From an uncultured Tolumonas sp. (lineage in GTDB: Bacteria > Pseudomonadota > Gammaproteobacteria > Enterobacterales > Aeromonadaceae): a DNA stretch of 10,209 nucleotides. Positions within the stretch are counted from its first letter, which is position 1, and each line of letters begins with the position of its first letter. The stretch covers positions 1 to 10,209 of the forward strand of contig CAIZDF010000565.1 in the NCBI GenBank assembly GCA_903931645.1, given 5' to 3'. Shown piece after piece: positions 1-7,312 of the stretch. The translations under genes and the position numbers were made by a program. Under the pieces are notes generated by a model, which was given only the letters and a program-made list of their open reading frames with translations, made no database searches and was not told the DNA's origin.

Positions 1-44
1 CTCTGATCTGGCTAGTTGAGTTGATCACCGGAATGAAGGGTTAA
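1..44 (+). CDS. secE: SecE preprotein translocase subunit, C-terminal end only
   Basis: The frame that begins at base 3 reads LIWLVELITGMKG and ends at TAA (42-44), followed by a second TAA (45-47). This hydrophobic tail fits the last membrane helix of SecE, which in E. coli ends in a similar ITG-type sequence. SecE clamps SecY in the inner-membrane protein export channel. Only 13 codons are in the window, so the call rests mainly on position: secE directly precedes nusG in most bacteria. The stop is three bases from the nusG start, so the two are almost certainly cotranscribed and probably translationally coupled. The nusG Shine-Dalgarno (AAGG near 36-39) lies inside the last SecE codons. 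Confidence 0.85.
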   Translation, partial: LIWLVELITGMKG

Positions 45-47
45 TAA

Positions 48-590
48 ATGTCAGAACAACGCATGAGATGGTATGTGGTACAAGCCTTTTCCGGTTTTGA
101 AGGCCGTGTCGCCAAATCGTTAAAAGAACATATCAAAATGCACGCAATGGAAGACCAGTTTGGCGAAATTCTGGTTCCTACAGAAGAAATAGTAGAAATG
201 CGTGCCGGTCAAAAACGTAAAAGTGAACGTAAATTTTTCCCGGGTTATGTATTAGTGCAAATGATCATGAACGATGCATCATGGCATTTAGTACGTAATG
301 TGCCTCGTGTAATGGGTTTCATTGGCGGAACATCTGATCGTCCAGCACCTATTACCGACAAAGAAGCTGATGCCATTCTGAATCGTCTGCAAGAGTCTGT
401 GGATAAACCAAAACACAAAACTCTGTTCGAACCAGGTGAAGTTATTCGCGTCTCTGATGGTCCGTTTGCGGATTTCAACGGTACTGTAGAAGAAGTTGAT
501 TACGACAAAAGCCGCATGAAGGTTTCTGTTCTGATCTTCGGTCGTGCAACACCGGTAGAACTTGATTTCAGTCAGGTCGAAAAAGTTTAA
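48..590 (+). CDS. nusG: NusG transcription elongation/antitermination factor
   Basis: NusG binds RNA polymerase at the beta' clamp and beta lobe, suppresses pausing, and through its KOW domain contacts either ribosomal protein S10 or Rho. The 180-residue product is one residue shorter than E. coli NusG. The N-terminal NGN domain spans about 6-117, with [11 protein letters not shown] near 8-18 and the polymerase-facing FFPGYVLV at 63-70. The KOW domain follows a short linker, with FEPGEVIRV at 127-135 and DGPFADFNG at 137-145. F164 corresponds to the E. coli F165 that contacts S10. The ATG at 48 is chosen because AAGG lies eight bases upstream and because the next ATG (codon 6) would cut into the conserved start. 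A terminator begins 15 bases after the stop, closing the secE-nusG unit. Confidence 0.98.
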   Translation: MSEQRMRWYVVQAFSGFEGRVAKSLKEHIKMHAMEDQFGEILVPTEEIVEMRAGQKRKSERKFFPGYVLVQMIMNDASWHLVRNVPRVMGFIGGTSDRPAPITDKEADAILNRLQESVDKPKHKTLFEPGEVIRVSDGPFADFNGTVEEVDYDKSRMKVSVLIFGRATPVELDFSQVEKV

Positions 591-599
591 TATTACTGG

Positions 600-628
600 T
601 TGTCTGGGGCAGCGGTTATCCCTATAAT
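600..628 (+). promoter_or_regulatory. Sigma-70 promoter for rplK-rplA (P-L11)
   Basis: TTGTCT (600-605, four of six consensus bases) is separated by exactly 17 bases from a perfect TATAAT (623-628). Transcription should start near 635. The segment after the -10 box, TCGCTGCCCC, is GC-rich, a known mark of stringently controlled rRNA and ribosomal protein promoters (negative response to ppGpp/DksA). A promoter at this place (P-L11) is known in E. coli. The spacer and -10 box lie within the nusG terminator hairpin, so the promoter and terminator share the same bases. The start site is inferred, not seen. Confidence 0.85.
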
Positions 629-643
629 TCGCTGCCCCTTTTT
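606..643 (+). terminator. Rho-independent terminator of secE-nusG, overlapping the rplK promoter
   Basis: GGGGCAGCG (606-614) pairs perfectly with CGCTGCCCC (630-638), giving a nine-pair stem with a 15-base loop, followed by five T (639-643). The loop is larger than usual and contains the TATAAT of the rplK promoter. RNA from upstream carries the full hairpin. RNA begun at the overlapping promoter starts inside the 3' arm and cannot form it. Confidence 0.8.
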
Positions 644-653
644 CTATTGGGGA

Positions 654-679
654 GCCGATGAAGAGCTTAGCTCTGAGGC
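654..679 (+). promoter_or_regulatory. Candidate L1-binding hairpin in the rplK leader
   Basis: AGAGC (662-666) pairs with GCTCT (670-674) around a TTA loop. A second helix, GCC (654-656) with GGC (677-679), is joined to it by an asymmetric internal loop, GATGA on the 5' side and GA on the 3' side. Two short helices joined by an asymmetric loop is the shape that L1 recognises in 23S rRNA and in the leader of its own operon. In E. coli, excess L1 represses rplK-rplA translation through this leader. The structure is visible; its function here is inferred from position. Confidence 0.55.
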
Positions 680-709
680 GCTAGAACCCACATTTGAGGT
701 AATTGTAAA

Positions 710-1138
710 ATGGCAAAGAAAGTTACAGCCTATATTAAGCTGCAAGTTAAAGCCGGTAGCGCGAATCCAAGCCCACCAGTAGGTCCGGCTCTGGGTCAGC
801 ACGGTGTTAACATCATGGAATTCTGTAAAGCGTTCAACGCCCGTACAGACAAACTGGAAAAAGGCGCGCCTACTCCAGTTGTAATCACTGTATACAGTGA
901 CCGTTCTTTCACTTTCGAAACTAAAACTCCACCAGCTTCTTACTTGTTGAAGAAAGCGGCGGACATCAAGTCTGGCTCAGCTAAGCCAAACAAAGATAAA
1001 GTGGGTAAAGTGACTCATGCTCAACTGCTGGAAATCGCCAAAACTAAAGAACCAGATATGACTGGTACTGATTTGGAAGCGAAAGCCCGCTGTATCGCTG
1101 GCTCTGCCCGTTCCATGGGCCTGGTAGTAGAGGGATAA
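710..1138 (+). CDS. rplK: 50S ribosomal protein L11
   Basis: L11 binds the GTPase-associated region of 23S rRNA (the 1051-1108 segment in E. coli) at the base of the L7/L12 stalk. It contacts elongation factors and is needed for RelA activation by uncharged tRNA. The 142 residues equal the E. coli length. The N-terminal domain (about 1-70) carries the proline-rich [19 protein letters not shown] stretch around 20-38, the thiostrepton and factor-facing side. The C-terminal RNA-binding domain (about 76-142) carries [19 protein letters not shown] and the closing [12 protein letters not shown]. The ATG at 710 is supported by GAGG at 696-699. It is the first gene after the promoter embedded in the nusG terminator and is followed by rplA after four bases, so translational coupling is likely. 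Confidence 0.98.
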   Translation: MAKKVTAYIKLQVKAGSANPSPPVGPALGQHGVNIMEFCKAFNARTDKLEKGAPTPVVITVYSDRSFTFETKTPPASYLLKKAADIKSGSAKPNKDKVGKVTHAQLLEIAKTKEPDMTGTDLEAKARCIAGSARSMGLVVEG

Positions 1139-1142
1139 GACA

Positions 1143-1847
1143 ATGGCTAAATTAACTAAACGCATGCGCGTAATTCGTGAAAAAGTTGATGCTACTAAAG
1201 AGTACAACATCACTGAAGCCGTTGCTTTACTGAAAGAACTGGCTACTGCTAAGTTTCTGGAAAGCGTTGACGTATCTGTTAACTTGGGTATCGACGCACG
1301 TAAATCTGATCAAAACGTTCGTGGTGCAACTGTGCTGCCAAACGGTACTGGTCGTACTGTACGTGTTGCTGTATTTACACAGGGTGCTAACGTTGAAGCG
1401 GCTACCGCTGCTGGCGCTGACCTGGTAGGTATGGACGATCTGGCTGAACAGATCAAACGTGGCGAAATGAACTTCGACGTAGTAATTGCTTCTCCAGATG
1501 CAATGCGCGTAGTTGGTCAACTGGGTCAAATCCTGGGCCCACGTGGTCTGATGCCAAACCCTAAAGTTGGTACTGTGACTCCTAACGTGGCTGAAGCAGT
1601 TAAAAATGCTAAAGCAGGTCAGGTTCGTTACCGTAACGACAAGAATGGTATCATCCATTCTACCATTGGTACGGTTGACTTCACTGAAGCTCAACTGAAA
1701 GAGAACTTAGAATCACTGTTGGTTGCGCTGAAAAAAGCAAAACCATCTACAGCTAAGGGCCAATTCATCAAGAAAGTTAGCTTGTCTACCACTATGGGTG
1801 CAGGTTTAGCTGTTGATCAGGCTTCTCTGGATACCAAAGCTGCTTAA
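1143..1847 (+). CDS. rplA: 50S ribosomal protein L1
   Basis: L1 forms the mobile stalk beside the ribosomal E site and helps release deacylated tRNA. When in excess it represses its own operon by binding the rplK leader. The 234 residues match E. coli exactly. The family signature [14 protein letters not shown] is at about 132-145 in domain II. The TTMG turn near 216-219, in the C-terminal part that returns to domain I, belongs to the RNA-binding surface. The start lies four bases after the rplK stop, and its Shine-Dalgarno (GAGGG within the last rplK codons, about 1130-1134) is inside rplK, which fits coupled translation of the two proteins in equal amounts. A hairpin starts 13 bases after the stop. 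Confidence 0.98.
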   Translation: MAKLTKRMRVIREKVDATKEYNITEAVALLKELATAKFLESVDVSVNLGIDARKSDQNVRGATVLPNGTGRTVRVAVFTQGANVEAATAAGADLVGMDDLAEQIKRGEMNFDVVIASPDAMRVVGQLGQILGPRGLMPNPKVGTVTPNVAEAVKNAKAGQVRYRNDKNGIIHSTIGTVDFTEAQLKENLESLLVALKKAKPSTAKGQFIKKVSLSTTMGAGLAVDQASLDTKAA

Positions 1848-1852
1848 GCTTA

Positions 1853-1882
1853 TTTACTAGGGGCGAGATTATAGTCTATAAT
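1853..1882 (+). promoter_or_regulatory. Probable sigma-70 promoter for rplJ-rplL-rpoBC (P-L10)
   Basis: A perfect TATAAT lies at 1877-1882. Possible -35 boxes are TTTACT (1853-1858, 18-base spacer) or TTACTA (1854-1859, 17-base spacer), both weak. The following CTCGCCCC is a strongly GC-rich discriminator, typical of stringently controlled promoters. A promoter between rplA and rplJ (P-L10) is known in E. coli. As at rplK, the spacer and -10 box are part of an inverted repeat. Transcription would start at about 1889-1893, just before the L10 leader. Confidence 0.7.
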
Positions 1883-1897
1883 CTCGCCCCTTAGTTT
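1860..1897 (+). terminator. Perfect 14-pair hairpin after rplA, probable partial terminator
   Basis: GGGGCGAGATTATA (1860-1873) is perfectly complementary to TATAATCTCGCCCC (1877-1890), with a three-base GTC loop. The following tract, TTAGTTT, is a poor uridine run, so termination may be incomplete and some transcripts from rplK could read through into rplJ. The 3' arm holds the TATAAT and the discriminator of the rplJ promoter. RNA begun at that promoter lacks the hairpin. Confidence 0.65.
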
Positions 1898-2079
1898 GGT
1901 TGGGGGTCTCGACTCCCGTCCAAGACCGCAGGTGGTGTAAACCTTAATATCCCTGCGTAGACGGTGCCGGAACCCAGCGAGAAAGATTTCTTTCTTCTGG
2001 ACTCTGCCGCCGAATTCTCTCCGGAAGGAGAGGTGTTGACAGTTCTGGGTTCGCCCAGATTAACTCCAGGAGTAAGCCA
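1891..2079 (+). promoter_or_regulatory. L10-type autoregulatory mRNA leader of rplJ
   Basis: The stretch 1921-1966 contains CAAGACCGCAGGTG and, about 17 bases later, CCCTGCGTAGACGGTG. This is the conserved core that binds the L10(L12)4 complex in E. coli and relatives (Rfam L10 leader family, recognised by eye). CGCAGG (1927-1932) pairs with CCTGCG (1952-1957), and ACC (1925-1927) can pair with GGT (1963-1965), leaving the asymmetric loop expected of this site. Further hairpins are 1902-1907/1912-1917 with a CTCG loop (one G-U pair), 1980-1985/1990-1995, 2017-2022/2027-2032 with a GNRA loop (GGAA), and 2044-2049/2054-2059 with a TTCG loop. The rplJ Shine-Dalgarno AGGAG is at 2068-2072. In E. 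coli, L10 binding to this leader represses rplJL translation; the same is inferred here. Confidence 0.88.
1994..2072 (+). promoter_or_regulatory. Possible Shine-Dalgarno-sequestering helix of rplJ
   Basis: CTTCTGGA (1994-2001) can pair over all eight bases with TCCAGGAG (2065-2072), with one G-U pair, hiding the rplJ Shine-Dalgarno. The hairpins at 2017-2032 and 2044-2059 would nest inside it. This is a natural closed state for L10-mediated repression. The pairing is visible; whether it forms is inference. Confidence 0.45.
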
Positions 2080-2583
2080 ATGGCATTAGGACTCGAAGAC
2101 AAAAAAGCGATTGTCGCTGAAGTCAGCGAAGCTGCCAAAGGCGCACTGTCTGCTGTTGCAGCCGATTCACGCGGCGTAACCGTAGCCAAGATGACCACTC
2201 TGCGTCAGTCTGCTCGTGAAGCAGGCGTTTACTTGCGTGTTGTTCGTAACACTCTGCTGACTCGTGCAGTAGAAGGTACTGACTTCGCATGTATGAACGA
2301 CGTATTTGTTGGTCCGACCCTGATCGCTTTCTCTAACGAACATCCGGGCGCTGCTGCTCGTCTGTTCAAAGAGTTCGCTAAAGGGAACGACAAGTTCTCT
2401 ATCAAGGGTGGTGCGTTCCAGGGTGAATTCATCCCTGCAGCTCAAATTGATCGTCTGGCAACTCTGCCTACATACGAAGAAGCAATTGCGAAACTGATGG
2501 CTACTATGAAAGAAGCTTCAGCTGGCAAACTGGTTCGTACTCTGGCAGCTCTGCGCGACAAGAAAGAAGCCGAAGCAGCTTAA
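2080..2583 (+). CDS. rplJ: 50S ribosomal protein L10 (stalk base)
   Basis: L10 anchors the L7/L12 dimers to the GTPase-associated region of 23S rRNA and, as the L10(L12)4 complex, represses its own mRNA. The product has 167 residues against 165 in E. coli; the small gain is in the lysine/glutamate/alanine tail. The N-terminal globular domain holds [21 protein letters not shown] (about 28-35) and [15 protein letters not shown] (46-60). [14 protein letters not shown] lies near 88-101. The C-terminal part, [13 protein letters not shown] then [18 protein letters not shown] (about 128-160), is the long helix that carries the L12 dimers. AGGAG lies seven bases before the ATG. rplL follows after 60 bases in the same transcript. 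Confidence 0.98.
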   Translation: MALGLEDKKAIVAEVSEAAKGALSAVAADSRGVTVAKMTTLRQSAREAGVYLRVVRNTLLTRAVEGTDFACMNDVFVGPTLIAFSNEHPGAAARLFKEFAKGNDKFSIKGGAFQGEFIPAAQIDRLATLPTYEEAIAKLMATMKEASAGKLVRTLAALRDKKEAEAA

Positions 2584-2600
2584 TTCTTGTAACAGAACAG

Positions 2601-2643
2601 ATTATTTTTATTTTTAATACTTCAACGACAGGATTTTTTTCTC
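2601..2643 (+). promoter_or_regulatory. AU-rich spacer and rplL ribosome binding site
   Basis: The rplJ-rplL gap holds a run of almost only A and T (2601-2619), then AGGA (2630-2633) as Shine-Dalgarno, seven T (2634-2640) and the rplL ATG at 2644. The unstructured U-rich stretch could help S1-dependent initiation, which would suit the need for four or more L12 copies per L10. That role is inference; no hairpin or promoter is clear here. Confidence 0.45.
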
Positions 2644-3009
2644 ATGTCTATCACTAAAGACCAAATCATCGAAGCCGTTGCTGCTATGTCAGTAATGGAC
2701 GTTGTAGAACTGATCACCGCTATGGAAGAGAAGTTCGGTGTTTCTGCTGCTGCTGTAGCTGCCGGCCCAGCCGCTGCTGCTGAAGCGGTTGAAGAACAAA
2801 CTGAATTCAACGTTATGCTGACCGCTATCGGCGCTAACAAAGTAGCTGTAATCAAAGCTGTTCGTGCTGCAACCTCTCTGGGTCTGAAAGAAGCTAAAGA
2901 CCTGGTAGAAGCTGCTCCAACTGCAGTTAAAGAAGCAATCTCTAAAGAAGAAGCTGAAGCTCTGAAGAAAGAGCTGGAAGCTGCAGGTGCTTCTGTTGAG
3001 ATCAAATAA
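2644..3009 (+). CDS. rplL: 50S ribosomal protein L7/L12
   Basis: L7/L12 is the multicopy, flexible stalk protein that recruits and stimulates the GTPase translation factors. The 121-residue length equals E. coli. The N-terminal dimerisation and L10-binding domain spans about 1-33 ([26 protein letters not shown]). An alanine-rich hinge follows (about 34-52, [14 protein letters not shown]). The C-terminal factor-binding domain (53-121) holds [12 protein letters not shown] (63-74) and [13 protein letters not shown] (80-92). Serine after the initiator Met would allow N-acetylation (the L7 form), as in E. coli. The protein is very acidic and alanine-rich, as expected. An attenuator-like hairpin follows the stop, so most transcripts probably end before rpoB. 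Confidence 0.98.
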   Translation: MSITKDQIIEAVAAMSVMDVVELITAMEEKFGVSAAAVAAGPAAAAEAVEEQTEFNVMLTAIGANKVAVIKAVRAATSLGLKEAKDLVEAAPTAVKEAISKEEAEALKKELEAAGASVEIK

Positions 3010-3030
3010 TCTACTTAACAGTAGGTTAGC

Positions 3031-3080
3031 GGCCTGATAAAACAGGCTAGGGCTGGTGAAGAAACTTCACCGGCCCTTTT
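3031..3080 (+). terminator. rplL-rpoB attenuator (partial terminator) with preceding small hairpin
   Basis: The main stem pairs AGGGCTGGTGAAG (3049-3061) with CTTCACCGGCCCT (3065-3077): 13 pairs including one G-U, an AAA loop, then four T in all (3077-3080). A smaller hairpin (GGCCTG 3031-3036 with CAGGCT 3043-3048, closing pair G-U) lies just upstream. In E. coli the matching place holds an attenuator that lets only a minority of polymerases continue into rpoBC, keeping RNA polymerase below ribosomal protein levels. The short T run here agrees with partial termination. Confidence 0.75.
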
Positions 3081-3102
3081 GCGCTGTAAGCTGCAGGAAT
3101 TC

Positions 3103-3154
3103 ACATTGCTCACCTGGGCTTATAAAAAGTACGAAAAGTACACAGTAGCAATGT
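3103..3154 (+). other. Possible RNase III processing structure between rplL and rpoB
   Basis: ACATTGCT (3103-3110) pairs perfectly with AGCAATGT (3147-3154). Inside, CTG (3114-3116) can pair with CAG (3143-3145), and GTAC (3129-3132) with GTAC (3138-3141). E. coli is known to have an RNase III cleavage site in this intergenic region, so this interrupted stem is the best candidate here. The inner part is weakly paired, so confidence is low. Confidence 0.35.
3125..3141 (+). repeat. Tandem AAAAGTAC direct repeat
   Basis: AAAAGTAC occurs twice (3125-3132 and 3134-3141), separated by a single G, within the rplL-rpoB spacer. The GTAC halves are also self-complementary. No function is known to me; it sits in the terminal part of the candidate RNase III stem. 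Confidence 0.5.
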
Positions 3155-3163
3155 ATTACAGAA

Positions 3164-3181
3164 CTGCTCTGACTAGAGCAG
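3164..3181 (+). repeat. Seven-pair hairpin upstream of rpoB
   Basis: CTGCTCT (3164-3170) pairs perfectly with AGAGCAG (3175-3181) around a GACT loop. No T run follows, so it is not a terminator. It lies between the candidate RNase III structure and the rpoB ribosome binding site and may stabilise the processed 5' end of rpoBC mRNA. That role is a guess. Confidence 0.4.
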
Positions 3182-3189
3182 CTTGGGTC

Positions 3190-3214
3190 ACTTATCAGCG
3201 AGCTGAGGAACCCT
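3190..3214 (+). promoter_or_regulatory. Conserved rpoB ribosome binding region
   Basis: The bases just before rpoB, with TCAGCGAGCTGAGGAACCCT at 3195-3214, are nearly identical to the segment I remember before E. coli rpoB. They include the Shine-Dalgarno TGAGGA (3204-3209) five bases before the ATG. Such conservation in an otherwise diverged spacer suggests more than ribosome binding. CAGC (3196-3199) could pair with GCTG (3202-3205), but the loop would be only two bases, so that hairpin is unlikely. Confidence 0.6.
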
Positions 3215-6200
3215 ATGGTTAACTCTTATACCGAAAAAAAACGCATTCGTAAGGACTTCGGTAAGCGTGATCAGGTACTGGAAACGCCTTATCTCTTGTC
3301 CATTCAACTGGACTCCTTCAAACAATTCCTTGATGCCGACCCAGAAGGGGCATACGGGCTTGAGGCTGCATTCCGCAGCGTATTCCCCATTACCAGTTAT
3401 TCTGGTACTGCGGAGCTGCAATATGTCAGCTATCGCTTGGGAGAACCGGTCTTTGACGTAAAAGAGTGTCAAATCCGTGGCGTCACCTATTCAGCTCCAT
3501 TGCGCGTGAAGCTGCGCTTAGTGCTGTTTGATAGAGAAGCTGCGGCAGGCACTGTCAAAGAAATTAAAGAACAAGAAGTGTACATGGGCGAAATCCCGCT
3601 GATGACTGATAACGGTACCTTTGTCATCAATGGTACAGAGCGTGTTATCGTTTCCCAGCTGCATCGTAGTCCTGGCGTGTTCTTTGATCACGATAAGGGT
3701 AAAACCCACTCTTCAGGTAAGGTTCTGTATAACGCTCGCGTTATTCCTTACCGTGGTTCTTGGTTGGACTTTGAGTTCGATGCCAAGGATAACCTGTTTG
3801 TACGTATCGACCGTCGCCGTAAGTTACCTGCGACTATCATCTTACGTGCACTGGAATTCACGACAGAACAGATCCTGACGACCTTCTTTGAAACAATTAA
3901 ATTTGAAATCAAAGATGGCAAAGTGATGATGGAGTTGGTGCCGGAGCGTCTACGTGGCGAAACCGCAACCTTCGATATTCTGGCTGGTAGCGATGTGGTG
4001 GTCGAAAAAGGCCGTCGTATTACTGCACGTCACATTCGTCAGTTAGAGAAAGCTAACGTCAATCAAATCGAAGTTCCGGTTGAATATGTCGTCGGCAAAA
4101 TTTCTGCTAAAGATTATGTGAATCCACAAACTGGTGAAGTCCTGATCAATGCCAACACTGCATTGAGTCTGGAAGCTATTGCGAATCTGTCAGTCGCTGG
4201 CTTTAAACAGTTTGAAATCCTGTTCACTAATGAACTGGATCATGGTTCATATATTTCTGAAACATTACGTATTGATTCAAGCACTAACCGTCTGGAAGCA
4301 CTGGTAGAAATCTACCGTATGATGCGCCCAGGTGAGCCGCCAACGAAAGATGCAGCAGAACAGCTATTTGAAAACCTGTTCTTCTCAGCAGATCGTTATG
4401 ATCTGTCGACTGTTGGTCGTATGAAATTCAATAGCCGACTGGCTCGTCCAGAACATATTGGCTCAGGCATTTTGTCTGAAGACGATATCGTTGATGTGAT
4501 GAAACAGTTGATTGCCATTCGTAACGGTAAAGACGATGTGGATGATATCGATCATCTGGGTAACCGTCGTATCCGTTCCGTTGGTGAAATGGCTGAAAAC
4601 CAATTCCGTGTTGGTTTAGTGCGTGTTGAACGTGCAGTAAAAGAGCGTCTATCTTTAGGCGATCTGGATGCCGTGCAGCCACAAGATCTGATCAATGCGA
4701 AGCCAATTTCTGCAGCCGTAAAAGAATTCTTCGGTTCCAGCCAGCTGTCGCAGTTTATGGATCAGAACAACCCATTGTCAGAAATTACGCACAAACGTCG
4801 TATTTCTGCACTGGGCCCAGGTGGTTTGACGCGTGAACGTGCCGGCTTCGAAGTTCGAGACGTACATCCGACTCACTACGGTCGTCTGTGTCCAATCGAA
4901 ACGCCTGAAGGTCCGAACATCGGTCTGATCAACTCACTGGCGGTATATTCTCGTACTAACGAGTATGGTTTCCTGGAAACCCCATATCGCAAAGTTATTG
5001 ATGGCGTGATCACTGATGAAGTGGATTACTTATCTGCGATTGAAGAAGGTAACTTCGTTATCGCACAGGCTAATGCCAATGTAGATGCAAATGGCAGCCT
5101 GAAAGATGAATTGATCCCTTGCCGTCATAAAGGTGAATCTACCTTTATGAATGCAGAACAGATCCAGTATATGGACGTAAGTCCACAGCAGGTGGTTTCT
5201 GTTGCTGCATCGCTGATCCCGTTCCTTGAACACGATGACGCGAACCGCGCATTGATGGGTTCAAACATGCAACGTCAAGCGGTACCAACTCTGCGTGCTG
5301 ATAAGCCGCTGGTAGGTACTGGTATGGAACGTGCTGTGGCAGTTGACTCCGGTGTAACGGTAGTTGCTCGTCGTGGTGGTTTCATTGATTACGTTGATGC
5401 ATCTCGTATTGTGGTTAAGGTTAATGAAGATGAGCTGTTACCTGGTGAAGCCGGTATCGACATCTACAACCTGACCAAATATACCCGTTCTAACCAGAAC
5501 ACCTGTATTAACCAACGTCCATGTGTATCTGTTGGTGAACCAGTGATGCTGGGTGACGTGTTGGCCGATGGTCCTTCCACCGATTTGGGTGAGTTGGCGC
5601 TGGGTCAGAACATGCGCGTCGCGTTCATGCCTTGGAACGGTTATAACTTCGAAGACTCGATTTTGGTCTCTGAACGTGTGGTACAAGAAGATCGCCTGAC
5701 GACTATTCATATTCAGGAACTGTCTTGTATTGCTCGTGATACTAAATTAGGTTCAGAAGAGATCACGGCTGATATTCCAAACGTAGGCGAAGCTGCACTG
5801 TCCAAACTGGATGAGTCAGGTATCGTTTATGTTGGTGCAGAAGTGAAAGGCGGTGACATTCTGGTCGGTAAGGTAACGCCAAAAGGCGAAACCCAACTGA
5901 CGCCAGAAGAAAAACTGCTGCGCGCCATTTTTGGTGAAAAAGCTTCTGACGTAAAAGATTCTTCTCTGCGTGTGCCTAATGGTGTTTACGGCACCGTTAT
6001 TGACGTGCAGGTCTTTACTCGTGATGGCGTAGAAAAAGATAAACGCGCTAAAGAAGTTGAAGACATGCAATTGCGCGATGCCAAAAAAGACTTGACCGAA
6101 GAGTTCAAAATCTTCGAAGACGGTATTTTTGGTCGTGCACGTTCATTACTGGTTGCTGCTGGTTTCAGCGAAGAAAAACTGTCTAAACTTGATCGCAAAA

Positions 6201-7243
6201 AGCTGCTGGAACAGTCGCTGGATGACGAAGCTAAACAAGTTGAGCTGGAACAGATCGCTGAACAGTACGTGGCACTGAAAGAAGAATTCGATCGTAAGTT
6301 TGAAGCCAAACGTCAGAAAATCATCCAAGGTGATGATCTGGCTCCTGGCGTGCTGAAGATCGTTAAAGTCTATCTGGCAGTGAAACGTCGTATTCAGCCT
6401 GGTGACAAAATGGCGGGTCGTCACGGTAACAAAGGGGTTATCTCCAAAATTTGTCCGGTTGAAGACATGCCATACGATGACGAAGGGAATCCTGTCGACA
6501 TCGTGCTGAACCCGTTGGGCGTACCGTCACGTATGAACATCGGTCAGATCCTGGAAGTTCACCTTGGTCTGGCAGCAAAAGGTATTGGTGAAAAAATTGA
6601 CCGTATGGTCAAAGAACAGCGTGAACTGGCTGAATTACGTGAGTTCTTACAACGCGTCTATGATTTAGGTGGCAGCGATCAACAACAGATCGATATTGCT
6701 ACACTGAGTGATGCGGAAGTTCGCACGCTGGTTCAAAACCTGCGTAAAGGTCTACCGGTGGCAACACCTGTGTTTGATGGCGCGAAAGAAAGCGAAATCA
6801 AAGAGCTGCTGAAGCTGGCGGATAAACCTGAATCAGGTCAGATCACCTTGTTTGACGGTCGTACCGGTATGCCGTTTGAGCGTGTAGTAACTGTTGGTTA
6901 CATGTACATGCTGAAACTGAACCACTTGGTCGATGACAAAATGCATGCTCGTTCTACCGGTTCTTACAGCTTGGTTACTCAGCAGCCGCTGGGTGGTAAA
7001 GCACAGTTCGGTGGTCAGCGTTTCGGGGAGATGGAAGTATGGGCACTGGAAGCATACGGTGCTGCTTACACTCTGCAGGAAATGTTGACGGTTAAATCGG
7101 ACGATGTGAATGGTCGTACTAAGATGTATAAAAACATCGTAGATGGCGATCACCGCATGGAACCAGGTATACCAGAATCCTTCAACGTATTGCTGAAGGA
7201 AATCCGCTCGTTGGGTATCAACATCGAGTTGGAAGAAGAGTAA
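3215..7243 (+). CDS. rpoB: DNA-directed RNA polymerase subunit beta
   Basis: RpoB forms one pincer of RNA polymerase and half of the active-site cleft. The 1342 residues equal E. coli, and numbering agrees at the checked points. In order: protrusion and lobe (about 27-510, with [26 protein letters not shown] near 129-154), fork and rifampicin pocket (F505 to P535), wall and flap, and clamp (about 1267-1342). Q513, D516, H526 and S531 are all the usual sensitive-type residues. E813-D814 lie in GYNFEDSI; K1065 and K1073 in [13 protein letters not shown] contact the nascent RNA and substrate. The two lineage-specific insertions of proteobacteria are present (about 225-343 and 938-1042); the second is the least E. 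coli-like block but of equal length. It is expressed through the attenuator from the rplJ promoter and cotranscribed with rpoC. Confidence 0.99.
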   Translation: MVNSYTEKKRIRKDFGKRDQVLETPYLLSIQLDSFKQFLDADPEGAYGLEAAFRSVFPITSYSGTAELQYVSYRLGEPVFDVKECQIRGVTYSAPLRVKLRLVLFDREAAAGTVKEIKEQEVYMGEIPLMTDNGTFVINGTERVIVSQLHRSPGVFFDHDKGKTHSSGKVLYNARVIPYRGSWLDFEFDAKDNLFVRIDRRRKLPATIILRALEFTTEQILTTFFETIKFEIKDGKVMMELVPERLRGETATFDILAGSDVVVEKGRRITARHIRQLEKANVNQIEVPVEYVVGKISAKDYVNPQTGEVLINANTALSLEAIANLSVAGFKQFEILFTNELDHGSYISETLRIDSSTNRLEALVEIYRMMRPGEPPTKDAAEQLFENLFFSADRYDLSTVGRMKFNSRLARPEHIGSGILSEDDIVDVMKQLIAIRNGKDDVDDIDHLGNRRIRSVGEMAENQFRVGLVRVERAVKERLSLGDLDAVQPQDLINAKPISAAVKEFFGSSQLSQFMDQNNPLSEITHKRRISALGPGGLTRERAGFEVRDVHPTHYGRLCPIETPEGPNIGLINSLAVYSRTNEYGFLETPYRKVIDGVITDEVDYLSAIEEGNFVIAQANANVDANGSLKDELIPCRHKGESTFMNAEQIQYMDVSPQQVVSVAASLIPFLEHDDANRALMGSNMQRQAVPTLRADKPLVGTGMERAVAVDSGVTVVARRGGFIDYVDASRIVVKVNEDELLPGEAGIDIYNLTKYTRSNQNTCINQRPCVSVGEPVMLGDVLADGPSTDLGELALGQNMRVAFMPWNGYNFEDSILVSERVVQEDRLTTIHIQELSCIARDTKLGSEEITADIPNVGEAALSKLDESGIVYVGAEVKGGDILVGKVTPKGETQLTPEEKLLRAIFGEKASDVKDSSLRVPNGVYGTVIDVQVFTRDGVEKDKRAKEVEDMQLRDAKKDLTEEFKIFEDGIFGRARSLLVAAGFSEEKLSKLDRKKLLEQSLDDEAKQVELEQIAEQYVALKEEFDRKFEAKRQKIIQGDDLAPGVLKIVKVYLAVKRRIQPGDKMAGRHGNKGVISKICPVEDMPYDDEGNPVDIVLNPLGVPSRMNIGQILEVHLGLAAKGIGEKIDRMVKEQRELAELREFLQRVYDLGGSDQQQIDIATLSDAEVRTLVQNLRKGLPVATPVFDGAKESEIKELLKLADKPESGQITLFDGRTGMPFERVVTVGYMYMLKLNHLVDDKMHARSTGSYSLVTQQPLGGKAQFGGQRFGEMEVWALEAYGAAYTLQEMLTVKSDDVNGRTKMYKNIVDGDHRMEPGIPESFNVLLKEIRSLGINIELEEE

Positions 7244-7257
7244 GGACTAACGTCCTT
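7242..7257 (+). repeat. Small hairpin over the rpoB stop codon
   Basis: AAGGAC (7242-7247) pairs with GTCCTT (7252-7257) around a TAAC loop. The first two bases belong to the rpoB stop codon. The six-pair stem is followed by only a scattered T run, so it is not a convincing terminator, and rpoC must be cotranscribed through it. Confidence 0.4.
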
Positions 7258-7279
7258 GTTTCTGGACTCAGAATAGTAA

Positions 7280-7304
7280 CGGTATGCCGCGTCGCGGCAT
7301 ACCG
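7280..7304 (+). repeat. Perfect 11-pair hairpin in the rpoB-rpoC spacer
   Basis: CGGTATGCCGC (7280-7290) pairs perfectly with GCGGCATACCG (7294-7304) around a GTC loop. No T run follows, so termination is unlikely. It may protect rpoB mRNA from 3' decay, be a processing site, or separate rpoB and rpoC translation. TAAC (7277-7280) and GTTA (7307-7310) could extend the base of the stem with a bulge. Confidence 0.6.
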
Positions 7305-7312
7305 AAGTTAAC

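Noticed and set aside
600..782. 60-codon + strand frame running from the nusG terminator into rplK
   Set aside because: It starts at TTG within the promoter -35 box, overlaps rplK out of frame and matches nothing I know. The predicted transcript starts downstream of its start codon.
1227..1694. Open reading frame of 155 codons on the - strand opposite rplA
   Set aside because: Low-complexity serine/threonine/asparagine-rich translation inside a conserved gene; a shadow frame.
2634..2640. Run of seven T before rplL as a terminator
   Set aside because: No stem precedes it; AGGA directly before it and the ATG after it show that it is the spacer of the ribosome binding site.
4727..4823. Possible rifampicin-resistance changes in the RpoB cluster region
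   Set aside because: F505 to P535 reads as the usual sensitive sequence, including Q513, D516, H526, R529 and S531. No known resistance substitution is present.
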